Origin: CALLPQ01 sp964421675
GTDB taxonomy: Bacteria > Pseudomonadota > Alphaproteobacteria > Caulobacterales > Parvularculaceae
DNA: 64,000 nt
Direction: 5' to 3'
Assembly (NCBI GenBank): GCA_964421675.1
Contig: CAYQXV010000004.1
Location: forward strand, 1 to 64,000
Shown here: positions 52,636 to 60,478 of the stretch, piece after piece
How the letters are laid out: each line of letters starts with the position of its first letter
Numbering within the stretch: position 1 is the first letter of the stretch
Program-made: the position numbers and the translations under genes
Notes under the pieces: generated by a model
Told to the model about the DNA's origin: nothing
Seen by the model: only the letters and a program-made list of their open reading frames with translations
Databases searched by the model: none

Positions 52636-53103
52636 CCAAAACGCACTTTAATCAACCATTGCTTTAACCAAAAAAGCGGAACCGAAAATACAAAGAAGGG
52701 CAGCTTTGTATCTCCGATTCCGCCCGGTGTGGCGTCTGATCTGTCAGGGCTAAATCGATCAGACGTTGCTCACCCCCACGCCGGTATTTGATGATTTAAA
52801 AATGGCCTCTAATAAAGGCGGAGATTGGGCTGGTCTGTGCCGCCATAAGGGCATTGTTGGGGTATCAATTGGGCTGAATGCATTGTCCCTGTCTCCACAA
52901 CTCAAAATTGAAAAACGGTCAACAGGCCTCAACGATAAGAGTTTCTCGTTAACACTTGATGGGATGACTAACAAAGATCGCTAATTGCACGCATTAAATC
53001 TTTGTAGGGATTAGTTTGATTGGCGATGTATGTGAACCGCAGCCCATAGCAGGCGCGGGCAAGGATTCTAATCCGAACCACAAATGCACTTATCGCTTAT
53101 GGC
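52636..53103. other. intergenic region with large imperfect hairpin
   Basis: A 468-bp stretch without a gene I can support. The short frames on both strands around 52760-52980 have no recognisable content. Near its left end is a long stem-loop (annotated separately). The rest is mixed-composition sequence with no motif I can name. Confidence 0.5.
52676..52723. repeat. 20-bp imperfect inverted repeat downstream of the rhomboid gene
   Basis: The arm GCGGAACCGAAAATACAAAG (52676-52695) pairs with CTTTGTATCTCCGATTCCGC (52704-52723), 17 of 20 positions complementary, around the 8-nt loop AAGGGCAG. It lies 40 nt after the rhomboid stop. No T-run follows. It could be a termination or RNA-stability element or a degenerate repeat. 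Confidence 0.6.
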
Positions 53104-53280
53104 TCATTCCGATGGGATGCAGCGATGTTGGCGGGTTTTATTTGCGGTATAGACACGGTCCGGTTCAAAGCCTTCAGGACACGCCTTGGCGTCATCGCCA
53201 AAAAGTGCGCCATTAGCAAAAACGGCTAACCCCATAAGGGCAAGGATAATCAAAAATATGGGTAGTCTTTTGCCCTTCAT
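53104..53280 (-). CDS. small secreted or membrane-anchored protein
   Basis: A 58-residue protein with a basic start (MKGKR), a hydrophobic stretch LPIFLIILALMGLAVFANGA, and a short polar tail with two cysteines (ACPEGFEPDR, then QHRCIP) that may form a disulfide in the periplasm. ATG 53280 has an excellent GAGGAAA SD at 5-6 nt, which is the main reason to call it. No known family. Confidence 0.55.
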   Translation of the reverse strand: MKGKRLPIFLIILALMGLAVFANGALFGDDAKACPEGFEPDRVYTANKTRQHRCIPSE

Positions 53281-53464
53281 GGTTTTCCTCACTGTGCGCT
53301 TAAAGACTCTCGGATAAGCGATATCCGCAAAATTTGCAATTATGCTGTCAATCAGTCTGAAGCTCGCAATTGTAGTGCATTAACAGGGGGCCGATCCCTC
53401 AGATCAATTGATCCCAATGCAAAACTTCGCTAGGGCTGATAGAGATGAATGAGAGGCATAGACA

Positions 53465-54442
53465 ATGAGTAAATTGGCAGTTGTGATTGGCGGGTCGGGC
53501 TTTGTTGGTCGACATGTTGTGCGTGAGCTGGCCAAACGCGGTTGGCGCGTGCGGGTAGGGGTGCGCCGTCCCCATCTGGCTATGCATTTAAAGCCCATGG
53601 GGGTCGTCGGTCAGGTCCAGCTGGCGCAAGTCAATGTGCGCCACCAACCCTCCTTGCGCGAGGCCATGCGCGGGGCTGATGCGGTTGTCAATCTGGCGGG
53701 CATCTTGTTCCAGACCGGCAAGCAGCGATTTTCAGCAATCCAAGCGGCCGGTGCGGCCAACATTGCCGAAGCTGCACGCGATGAAGGCATCACGAATTTC
53801 ATCCAGGTTTCTGCAATTGGCGCCGACGCTGAAAGCGATAGCCTTTATGCGCAATCCAAAGCCGAGGGCGAAGCGCTCGTCAAAGAGCGCATTCCCGGAG
53901 CGACCATTTTGCGCCCCTCTATCATTTTTGGCCCTGAAGATGATTTCTTCAATCGTTTTGCGGGCATTGCCAGCCTGTCGCCGCTTGCGCCGCTGCCGTT
54001 AATTGGCGGGGGTAAAACACAGTTCCAACCGGTTTATGTGGATGATGTCGCTGATGCGATCTGCGCAAGCTTAGAGCGCGGTCCCACAACCAAAGACCAT
54101 TTCGAACTGGGCGGCCCGTCAATTTATACGTTCCGCGAATTGATGGAGTTGATGCTGCGCGAAACCGGCATGAAACGCGCGCTTATCCCGCTGCCATTCC
54201 CGATCGCCTCGATTATGGGAATTGGCGGACAGATTTCGGGAATGCTTCCCTTTATCGATCCGTTCTTGACCAAGGATCAGGTAACGCTTTTAAAATCTGA
54301 TAATGTGGTAACGCTCGAAGATAGCGTTGGCACATTTAGCGATTTGGGTATTGTGCCAACATCTTTGGAAGCCATCTTACCAAGCTATATGGTGCGCTAT
54401 CGCAAATATGGCCAATTTACCGAAGTTGGCGACACGGCCTAG
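53465..54442 (+). CDS. NAD(P)H-binding protein, complex I NDUFA9-like
   Basis: A 325-residue atypical short-chain dehydrogenase of the NDUFA9 group. The cofactor loop is VIGGSGFVGRHVVRELAKRG (8-27), and FIQVSAIGADAESDSLYAQSKAEGE carries the conserved Tyr/Lys region. HFELGGPSIYTFRELMELML is typical of bacterial NDUFA9-like proteins. These may support respiratory complex I or ubiquinone-related functions. The catalytic role is unproven. Confidence 0.88.
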   Translation: MSKLAVVIGGSGFVGRHVVRELAKRGWRVRVGVRRPHLAMHLKPMGVVGQVQLAQVNVRHQPSLREAMRGADAVVNLAGILFQTGKQRFSAIQAAGAANIAEAARDEGITNFIQVSAIGADAESDSLYAQSKAEGEALVKERIPGATILRPSIIFGPEDDFFNRFAGIASLSPLAPLPLIGGGKTQFQPVYVDDVADAICASLERGPTTKDHFELGGPSIYTFRELMELMLRETGMKRALIPLPFPIASIMGIGGQISGMLPFIDPFLTKDQVTLLKSDNVVTLEDSVGTFSDLGIVPTSLEAILPSYMVRYRKYGQFTEVGDTA

Positions 54443-54477
54443 TCCGCATACGGCATAATCATTGTTGATTTGCGCGT

Positions 54478-54996
54478 TTACTTACGGCGAAACGCATCCA
54501 GACTGACAACATCTGCCGAACCATCACTGTCCGCAGGTTTTTCGTCCCCATCGGAAACATCGCCGCCTGATTGCGGATTGTCGCCATCTTTAGGCGGCGA
54601 ATTTGTTGCCGCCTCATGGGGCATCAATGTGGGATCAATATCTTCCTGGAACCGCAATCCGAATTTTGCACCGGGATCGGCAAAACTTGTCATCGCAGCA
54701 AACGGTATGACGAGGCGCGCTTCAATTTCCTTAAACCACAGTGACACCGAAAACCCTTCAGATGTCACTTCCAAGTCTTTAAACTGGTGATGAAGCACAA
54801 TCGTCATGCGGGTAGGGTATGTTTCACGCAGATGAGCGGGAATATTGACGCCAGGGGCCGTGGTCAAAAATTCTATATAAAAATGGTGATCACCCGGGGT
54901 CGTCCCCAGCTCGGCTGTAATGTTCAGGACATCGTAAACAACGCGCCTCAAGGCTTCTTGCATCAAGCCGTCATAATCAAGTTCTATATCGCTCAC
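54478..54996 (-). CDS. sspB: ClpXP adaptor SspB (alpha type)
   Basis: Delivers ssrA-tagged proteins to ClpXP, 172 residues. The alphaproteobacterial SspB pattern is clear: YDGLMQEALRRVVYDVLNI, HHFYIEFLTTAPGVNIPAHLRETYP, MTIVLHHQFKDLEVTSEGFSVSLWF, and VIPFAAMTSFADPGAKFGLRF. An acidic, low-complexity tail follows, ending in a short ClpX-binding-like segment (VVSLDAFRRK). The gene for the RNA that makes its substrates (ssrA) lies about 530 bp upstream on the same strand, beyond a tandem array. Confidence 0.94.
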   Translation of the reverse strand: MSDIELDYDGLMQEALRRVVYDVLNITAELGTTPGDHHFYIEFLTTAPGVNIPAHLRETYPTRMTIVLHHQFKDLEVTSEGFSVSLWFKEIEARLVIPFAAMTSFADPGAKFGLRFQEDIDPTLMPHEAATNSPPKDGDNPQSGGDVSDGDEKPADSDGSADVVSLDAFRRK

Positions 54997-55127
54997 GGGA
55001 GTGGGGTGCCCTTCTGCTTGATGATTCTATGTGAAGTCGTATCGAAGCCTTGTCCTACCATATATTTTACGAGCGCGCCGCAAAAAGGATCACATCCTAA
55101 CCGGTTGCCCGTTAATTCATACGCAAA

Positions 55128-55520
55128 TTCGGGTAAAAAGGTGGGGGCTTGTGTTGCCAGGCACCCGCAAATCTAATTTTCGGGGGTGCTATGTTAAAAA
55201 CCTACGTAGCTAAAACAATTGAAAATACGGGAAGAATGGTGGGGGCTTNNNNNNNNNNNNNNNNNNNNNNNNNNNNNNNNNNNNNNNNNNNNNNNNNNNN
55301 NNNNNNNNNNNNNNNNNNNNNNNNNNNNNNNNNNNNNNNNNNNNNNNNTTAAAAACCTACGTAGCTAAAACAATTGAAAATACGGGAAGAATGGTGGGGG
55401 CTTGTGTTGCCAGGCACCCGCAAATCTAATTTTCGGGGGTGCTATGTTAAAAACCTACGTAGCTAAAACAATTGAAAATACGGGAAGAATGGTGGGGGCT
55501 TCTGTTGCCAGGCACCCCCG
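55128..55520. repeat. 98-bp tandem repeat array, broken by an assembly gap
   Basis: A unit of exactly 98 bp recurs: GTGGGGGCTT begins at 55141 and 55239, then after the N gap at 55394 and 55492. Two full copies and partial copies on both sides are visible and nearly identical. The first edge (55128-55140) and the last copy (from 55501, TCTGTTGCC) are diverged. Each unit holds an imperfect hairpin (GCACCCGCAAAT against ATTTTCGGGGGTGC), the palindrome CTACGTAG, and a short frame (27 codons) preceded by GGGGGTGCT. The true copy number is unknown. Confidence 0.95.
55249..55348. other. assembly gap of 100 N inside the repeat array
   Basis: Exactly 100 N, the conventional placeholder for a gap of unknown size. 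The repeat phase is interrupted: the left flank ends at unit offset 10 and the right flank resumes at offset 53, so the real gap is 43 bp plus a whole number of 98-bp units. Confidence 0.98.
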
Positions 55521-55533
55521 GGGCCCCGCCTGA
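55444..55533 (+). other. 27-29 codon micro-frame encoded by each repeat unit
   Basis: In each unit an ATG preceded by GGGGGTGCT opens a short frame starting MLKTYVAKTIENTGRMVGA. In ordinary units it continues CVARHPQI then stop. In the last, intact one (these coordinates) the diverged end gives SVARHPRGPA and TGA, running into the ssrA 3' end. The peptide is cationic and partly amphipathic. Whether it is translated is unknown; it may be a by-product of the repeat. Confidence 0.3.
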
Positions 55534-55865
55534 TCTTAGGATGAGATCAGGACTTTAATTTTGCGAAATCGCTCAGCCGCTTAAGCAGCGAGAGCCATCT
55601 CTCCTTCAAAGTTGTCGTTTGCAACTATTCAAGGTCAGCCAAATAACGGAGGCAACCCGAGCGAAAACGTCGTCTTTACGCGTCCGTCGATCCTGTTTCG
55701 GCCCCGCCAAAATTCCCCAATTTTTCGATGTCTTTTAAACAACGCCGCCACAATTGACGTGGCGAGAGGGACTTTGGTGGAGCCGCCGGGTACCGCCCCC
55801 GGGTCCGATCCGTTTATTACACGGGTCTTTTATCGCTATAGTCTGACAAGCAGACAGCTATAATG
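55529..55865 (-). ncRNA. ssrA: two-piece (permuted) tmRNA
   Basis: Alphaproteobacterial permuted transfer-messenger RNA that rescues stalled ribosomes and tags proteins. On the minus strand the acceptor piece comes first (about 55865-55775), with T-arm-like CCGGG/CCCGG and 3' end GGCTCCACCA. An intervening spacer follows. The coding piece starts at 55705 with GGGGCCGAAACAGGATCGACGG; its GGGGCCG pairs with CGGCTCC of the acceptor end. The tag frame GCA...TAA at 55622-55581 reads ANDNFEGEMALAA. The hairpin CCTGATC/GATCAGG (55529-55551) closes the 3' end. Outer ends are approximate. The array abuts its 3' end. Confidence 0.95.
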
Positions 55866-56092
55866 TAATGCGAAAATGTAAATTTGCAATGAGCATGATG
55901 TTTTAGCAGCTCGGATCGATCAGCCGTGCCCGCCGCGTTCCTTGCCGCTTGCCCTATTGTCAGTGATTTACTACCAAAACCGTGCTATCACGCTAAGTAC
56001 CTTACAAAATTCGATTGTATAGGCTATTCAGCGTATGGTTTGATCTGAACCGTTTCAAGGAAAACCCGTCGCGTGAAAGGAACGGGGACATT

Positions 56093-56383
56093 ATGGACCC
56101 TAAAGATTTTAAAGCTTGGCGGCGAACGCTAAAACTGTCCCAAAAAGACGCAGCGCATGCCCTTGGGCTAAAGCGCCGGATGATTCAATATTACGAAAAA
56201 GGCGAGCGCGATGGGTCAACCGTGATTATTCCGCTCTCCGTACGCTTGGCATGTTATGCAATCAGTGTCGGCGTGCTCGATTATAATGGCCCGAATAGAA
56301 AGCTGCCCAATGGTGAGGCTTTGCAAAAAGGATCAGAGGGCAAATCCAAACATTCAAAACACAAGAAAATGGAAAACGCCTGA
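56093..56383 (+). CDS. XRE-family helix-turn-helix protein
   Basis: A 96-residue DNA-binding protein. The HTH is FKAWRRTLKLSQKDAAHALGL, then KRRMIQYYEKGER (residues 5-40), of the Cro/C1 type. A second short helical segment follows (LSVRLACYAISVGV), and the tail is Lys/Ser/His-rich. ATG 56093 has a strong SD (GGAACGGGGAC). A frame start at 56015 is unlikely. It is convergent with the Lrp gene. The target is unknown. Confidence 0.8.
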   Translation: MDPKDFKAWRRTLKLSQKDAAHALGLKRRMIQYYEKGERDGSTVIIPLSVRLACYAISVGVLDYNGPNRKLPNGEALQKGSEGKSKHSKHKKMENA

Positions 56384-56405
56384 CCGCAAGCGTCTCACTT
56401 GGCGA

Positions 56406-56876
56406 TTACATTGACTTTGCGTTTGGCAAAACGGTTCTTCTTTCAACTTCCCGCAAGGTAAAGCTGGATTCAACAGTTGCGATATTTGGCATGCGCAACA
56501 TTGTTTCCGACAAGAAGGTTTCATAAGCCGCAAGGCTTGGAATGACGACCCGTAGGAAATAGTCGAATTTGCCGGTCACCAGATAACATTCCATCACCTC
56601 GGAGCGCTCTTGAATGGAGGCCTCAAATTCTCGCAGCGTATTATCATCTTCGCGCTCAAGCTTGACGAGAATAATAACTGTAACATTGAGACCCAGCTTT
56701 TCCCGATCGACTTCGGTATGGTAGCCTCTGATAATTCCATCGGACTCAAGTCTGCGCAAACGCCTAAGGCAAGGGGTCGGCGATAATCCGACTTTATCGG
56801 CAAGATCGGCATTCGTAATTCGAGCATTTTCTTGCAAATGACGAAGGATTTTGTGATCGATATGGTCAAGCTTCAT
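56406..56876 (-). CDS. Lrp/AsnC family transcriptional regulator
   Basis: A 156-residue feast/famine regulator. The N-terminal HTH is DHKILRHLQENARITNADLADKVGL, then SPTPCLRRLRRLESDGIIRGY, and the C-terminal RAM (ligand-binding) domain has VMECYLVTGKFDYFLRVVI. It responds to amino acids such as leucine. It is divergent from leucine dehydrogenase (57054), whose expression it probably controls. ATG 56876 has AAGGTG 6 nt upstream; a GTG at 56885 is the alternative. Confidence 0.93.
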   Translation of the reverse strand: MKLDHIDHKILRHLQENARITNADLADKVGLSPTPCLRRLRRLESDGIIRGYHTEVDREKLGLNVTVIILVKLEREDDNTLREFEASIQERSEVMECYLVTGKFDYFLRVVIPSLAAYETFLSETMLRMPNIATVESSFTLREVERRTVLPNAKSM

Positions 56877-57053
56877 GCAACGCACCTTAGAATCGTCTTC
56901 ATTAATTGGAGTTATATGCTAAAATTTATAAAAATTCCAAGTAAATTTGACCGAAAATCTCTTACGATTTTCGCTAATATACAAAAATTCTCGCTCAATC
57001 GAGCGAATCTGTCCTCATAAAAATTCCAAACCACCACGGGAGTGACGAACATC

Positions 57054-58103
57054 ATGCAACTTGAAGAGTTAGACGTTGAAGGCTGGCACCGTGTTGTTCG
57101 TGTTAGCGATCAATCCTCAGGGTTGAATGCCGTCATATCTGTGCATGATATTTCTGTTGGGCCTGGATGCGGGGGGTGCCGAATTTTTCCTTACGCAGAT
57201 TTTGAGTCCGGGCTGGCAGATGCAAACCGCTTATCGCAGGGCATGACCTATAAAAATGCTCTGGCCGGGATCCCGTTTGGCGGCGGCAAGGCGGTTATTT
57301 ATGCCGATACCCGCAAAAACAAAACGCCTGAGATGTTGCTGGCGTTCGGCAAAGCTGTTCATGCGCTCGATGGTCTCTATTACACCGCCGAAGATAGCGG
57401 CATGACCGAAGATGATATTATTGCGGTAAGCTCGCAAACCCCGTTTGCTGCCGGAACCGCAAAGGCCGGGCAGGGCGGCAATCCTGCACCGTTCACCGCG
57501 CGGGGCGTGTGGCGCGGCATTCATGCTGCGGCAAGGCATAAATTTGGTTCCGATGATTTGCGCGGCCGAAAAATCACCATCGTTGGCGTCGGCGCTGTGG
57601 GGATGGAGCTTGCGCGTCTGTTACACGAAGACGGCGCGGAATTGACAGTTGCTGATGTTCATCAACCTTACTTGGATGAAGCTGCATCGCGGTTTGGTGC
57701 CAAAATTGTCGCTCCGGAAGCAGCGGCTGGTATTTCCTGCGATATCTTTTCGCCATGTGCCCTTGGGCAAGCAATCAATGAGACAACCATCAACCAGCTG
57801 GATACCGCAATCGTTGCAGGTGCTGCGAACAATCAACTGGCGCGCCCTGAATATGATCAAGAATTATTAGATCGCGGTATTTTATATGCGCCGGACTATG
57901 TCATTAATGCTGCGGGCGTTATCAGTGTCGGTTTAGAGATTTTAAAAACCTGGTCTACCGACGAGATGAATACCAGAATTGATGCAATCGGAACGACTTT
58001 GGGTACAGTTTTCGAAAATGCATCAACCAACAATGCTCCAACCGGGCAGGTTGCCAATAGCATGGCCGAGGCCATCATTAAGCGCGGCACGTTTACTGCC
58101 TAA
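57054..58103 (+). CDS. leucine dehydrogenase (Leu/Val/Phe dehydrogenase)
   Basis: NAD-dependent oxidative deamination of branched-chain amino acids, 349 residues. The catalytic Lys79 sits in GIPFGGGKAVIYAD. The substrate motif YYTAEDSGMTEDD and the cofactor loop ITIVGVGAVGMELARLL follow, typical of Glu/Leu/Phe/Val dehydrogenases of the leucine type. ATG 57054 with a GGGAG SD is preferred over an upstream GTG at 57042. It is followed by a thiolase gene (18 nt), suggesting branched-chain amino acid catabolism, with the divergent Lrp gene as regulator. Confidence 0.92.
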   Translation: MQLEELDVEGWHRVVRVSDQSSGLNAVISVHDISVGPGCGGCRIFPYADFESGLADANRLSQGMTYKNALAGIPFGGGKAVIYADTRKNKTPEMLLAFGKAVHALDGLYYTAEDSGMTEDDIIAVSSQTPFAAGTAKAGQGGNPAPFTARGVWRGIHAAARHKFGSDDLRGRKITIVGVGAVGMELARLLHEDGAELTVADVHQPYLDEAASRFGAKIVAPEAAAGISCDIFSPCALGQAINETTINQLDTAIVAGAANNQLARPEYDQELLDRGILYAPDYVINAAGVISVGLEILKTWSTDEMNTRIDAIGTTLGTVFENASTNNAPTGQVANSMAEAIIKRGTFTA

Positions 58104-58121
58104 AGCTGAAAGAAATTTATT

Positions 58122-59324
58122 ATGCCGAATACGAACAATAATGATGTTGTGATCGCCTCTATGGCACGCACGCCCATTGGCAATTTTCAAGGCGCTTATG
58201 CAGGCGTTGCCGCAACACAATTGGGCAGCAACGCAATTTCGGCATCCCTTAGCCGCGCTGGCATTGAGCCGGACTCAGATGCGATTGATGAAGTGATGAT
58301 GGGCTGCGTTCTACCAGCCGGACTTGGCCAGGCACCAGCACGCCAAGCCGCCCTCGGCGCCGGCATATCTCAAGGGACGGGCTGTATCACGCTGAACAAA
58401 GTATGTGGTTCTGGAATGAAGACAGTCATGCTCGCGCGCGACTCAATTGCGGCTGGCACCAATAAAGTGGTTGTCGCAGGCGGCATGGAGTCGATGACCC
58501 GCGCGCCGCATATTTTGCCGAGCGGCAGAGCGGGACTACGGTTTGGCCATGGTCAGGTTCTTGATCATATGGCGTTTGATGGCTTGGAAGATGCTTATCA
58601 AAGCGGCACTGCCATGGGTGTGTTTGCGGAAAAATGTGCTCGTGAGTGGCAATTTTCACGCGAAGAGCAAGACGCCTATTCGGTACGATCGGTAGAACGC
58701 GCGCAAGCGGCAATCCGTGATGGAAATTTTGCCGATGAAATTATCCCCGTAGAGGTAAAGAGCCGCAAAGGCACGGTGACAGTAAGCGATGACGAAAAAC
58801 CGGGCCTTGTGAATGCAGAAAAAATTGCGCAATTGCGTCCCGCATTTGAAAAAGACGGCACGGTCACTGCTGGCAACGCATCCGCAATTTCAGATGGTGC
58901 TGCTGCCATGGTGTTGATGGGCGCGCAAGAAGCTGAGCGCAGATCCATTTCACCAATTGCTCGAATTGTCGGACACACAACACACGCTCAAGCACCGGAA
59001 TGGTTTACCACCGCGCCCGTTGCTTCGATCAAAAATCTTGTAGAAAAAGTCGGCTGGAAGCTTAGCGATGTTGATTTGTTTGAGATCAATGAAGCTTTCG
59101 CCGTTGTCCCCATGGCCGCTATGCGCGAACTCGATTTACCCGCCGAAAAGGTAAACATTCATGGCGGTGCCATTGCCCTTGGACATCCTATCGGCGCATC
59201 AGGCGCGCGTATTATGGTAACGCTGTTAAATGCGCTGAAACAAACGGGCGGCACCAAAGGCATTGCAAGCTTGTGCATTGGCGGCGGTGAAGCGACGTCA
59301 ATCGCGGTTGAGCTGATCAGCTAA
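58122..59324 (+). CDS. acetyl-CoA C-acyltransferase (thiolase)
   Basis: A 400-residue thiolase, second of the window. Nucleophile Cys95 in NKVCGSGMKTVM, catalytic His in GGAIALGHPIGASGARIM, and SLCIGGGEATS with the second Cys. Operon position with leucine dehydrogenase points to degradation of leucine or related compounds (cleavage of a 3-ketoacyl-CoA) rather than to PHA synthesis. The direction is not readable. It is distinct in sequence from phaA (30746). Confidence 0.92.
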   Translation: MPNTNNNDVVIASMARTPIGNFQGAYAGVAATQLGSNAISASLSRAGIEPDSDAIDEVMMGCVLPAGLGQAPARQAALGAGISQGTGCITLNKVCGSGMKTVMLARDSIAAGTNKVVVAGGMESMTRAPHILPSGRAGLRFGHGQVLDHMAFDGLEDAYQSGTAMGVFAEKCAREWQFSREEQDAYSVRSVERAQAAIRDGNFADEIIPVEVKSRKGTVTVSDDEKPGLVNAEKIAQLRPAFEKDGTVTAGNASAISDGAAAMVLMGAQEAERRSISPIARIVGHTTHAQAPEWFTTAPVASIKNLVEKVGWKLSDVDLFEINEAFAVVPMAAMRELDLPAEKVNIHGGAIALGHPIGASGARIMVTLLNALKQTGGTKGIASLCIGGGEATSIAVELIS

Positions 59325-59569
59325 CCCGGTACCCTCGCGCAAGCGTGAACACATTTCTTTTTACGGCCATGATTTTGTCTCCATCACACCATGGAACAAT
59401 CCCAAAGCAGTATTCGCCCTGAAATCAGACCCGGTTTCAGGCAGGGCAAACTTTACCATAGTTTAAGCTGCTTATTTTATCGGCTTGGGTGAGCGTTGCC
59501 ATGAAGCTGAGCGAACTTTTATCGCATGATCAGTGATGATTTGGATTTGCAGATGGACAGGAGCACCAC

Positions 59570-60232
59570 ATGCGCAAAATGATAGTTTTAGGAGCCATTG
59601 CCGTTTTAGCCGCTGGCTGCACAACAAACCCTTATACCGGAGAGCGCAGAGCCTCTCGTGCGGTAACCAGCGGAGCGGCCGGTGCGGGCGCAGGCGCCGC
59701 AGCGGGAGCCGTTATTGGGGCAATCGCCGGGGATGCCGGCAAAGGCGCGCTGATTGGCGCCGGTGTCGGCGCGGTAACGGGAACCGGTATCGGGGTCTAT
59801 CAGGATCAACAGCAAGAAAAACTGCGTCAGCGTTTGTTAACCTCTGGCGTTTCCATCACGAGAGCGGGCGATAATATTCAATTGAATATGCCCTCCGACA
59901 TTACCTTTGCGACGGCGTCCGCTGATATTACGCCCGGCTTTTATGAAACCTTGAATTCGGTAGCCTTGGTGTTGAAGGAATATGACCGCACGCAAATCAG
60001 TGTTGTTGGCCACGCCGATGCGCGAGGAAGCGATGCCTTCAATCAGGATTTATCGGAGGACCGCGCCAGTTCCGTCGCCACCTATCTTGCCAGTCAGGGA
60101 GTTGGCGGAAATCGCCTTTATGCGGTTGGCTATGGCGAGACCCGCCCGATTGGCGATAATGCGACCGAACAAGGACAGGCCTTGAACCGCCGCGTTGAAA
60201 TCATCATCGACCCCATTGAGGAACAATTTTAA
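59570..60232 (+). CDS. OmpA-family lipoprotein with glycine-zipper
   Basis: A 220-residue predicted outer-membrane lipoprotein. The signal ends AVLAAGCTTNP (Cys about 17). A Gly/Ala-rich glycine-zipper region (about 30-80, GAAGAGAGAAAGAVIGAIAGDAGKG) is followed by an OmpA C-terminal domain (about 105-215) that binds peptidoglycan: ISVVGHADARGSDAFNQDLSEDRASSVATYL and GYGETRPIGDN...NRRVEIII. This resembles YiaD-type proteins. ATG 59570 follows GACAGGAGC. Confidence 0.9.
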   Translation: MRKMIVLGAIAVLAAGCTTNPYTGERRASRAVTSGAAGAGAGAAAGAVIGAIAGDAGKGALIGAGVGAVTGTGIGVYQDQQQEKLRQRLLTSGVSITRAGDNIQLNMPSDITFATASADITPGFYETLNSVALVLKEYDRTQISVVGHADARGSDAFNQDLSEDRASSVATYLASQGVGGNRLYAVGYGETRPIGDNATEQGQALNRRVEIIIDPIEEQF

Positions 60233-60392
60233 GAAAAATTGTCTTTAAAAAACGCCTCGGTTATCGGCTTTTTCCAGCAAAACCGGGGCGATTTGCGCGA
60301 AAACGCCCCCCAATTTACCCAGAACGCCTCCAGCATGCCTATCGATTAGGCGTTGAAGTGATCATTCATCATGCTCGCTATAGTTGTGGTTG

Positions 60393-60407
60393 TTAAACCG
60401 ATGTTTA
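60393..60407. promoter_or_regulatory. CtrA-site-like element upstream of the EAL gene
   Basis: TTAA (60393-60396), 7 nt, then TTTA (60404-60407), one base from the CtrA consensus TTAA, 7 nt, TTAA. It lies 72 nt before the EAL protein gene. A single degenerate site is weak evidence, but the presence of sciP in the window shows that a CtrA circuit is likely in this organism. Confidence 0.35.
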
Positions 60408-60478
60408 TCAAATTGCCCTATTGTTGGCATTGGGTAGGCGGTTTTTTAACCACGTAAATCAAGCCAGTCGGGGCACGC

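Noticed and set aside
52759..52984. Overlapping 70-codon frames on both strands in a gap.
   Set aside because: No ribosome-binding site, no family and mirrored open frames; more likely non-coding.
55149..55352. A frame running into the N gap.
   Set aside because: Artefact of the unresolved bases; the visible part is the repeat unit.
55128..55520. CRISPR array or integron attC array.
   Set aside because: Units are contiguous copies without variable spacers, and there is no integrase, cas gene or cassette ORF nearby.
55612..55863. An 83-codon plus-strand frame after the repeat array.
   Set aside because: It lies on the complementary strand of the tmRNA gene, whose tag and acceptor stem explain the conservation.
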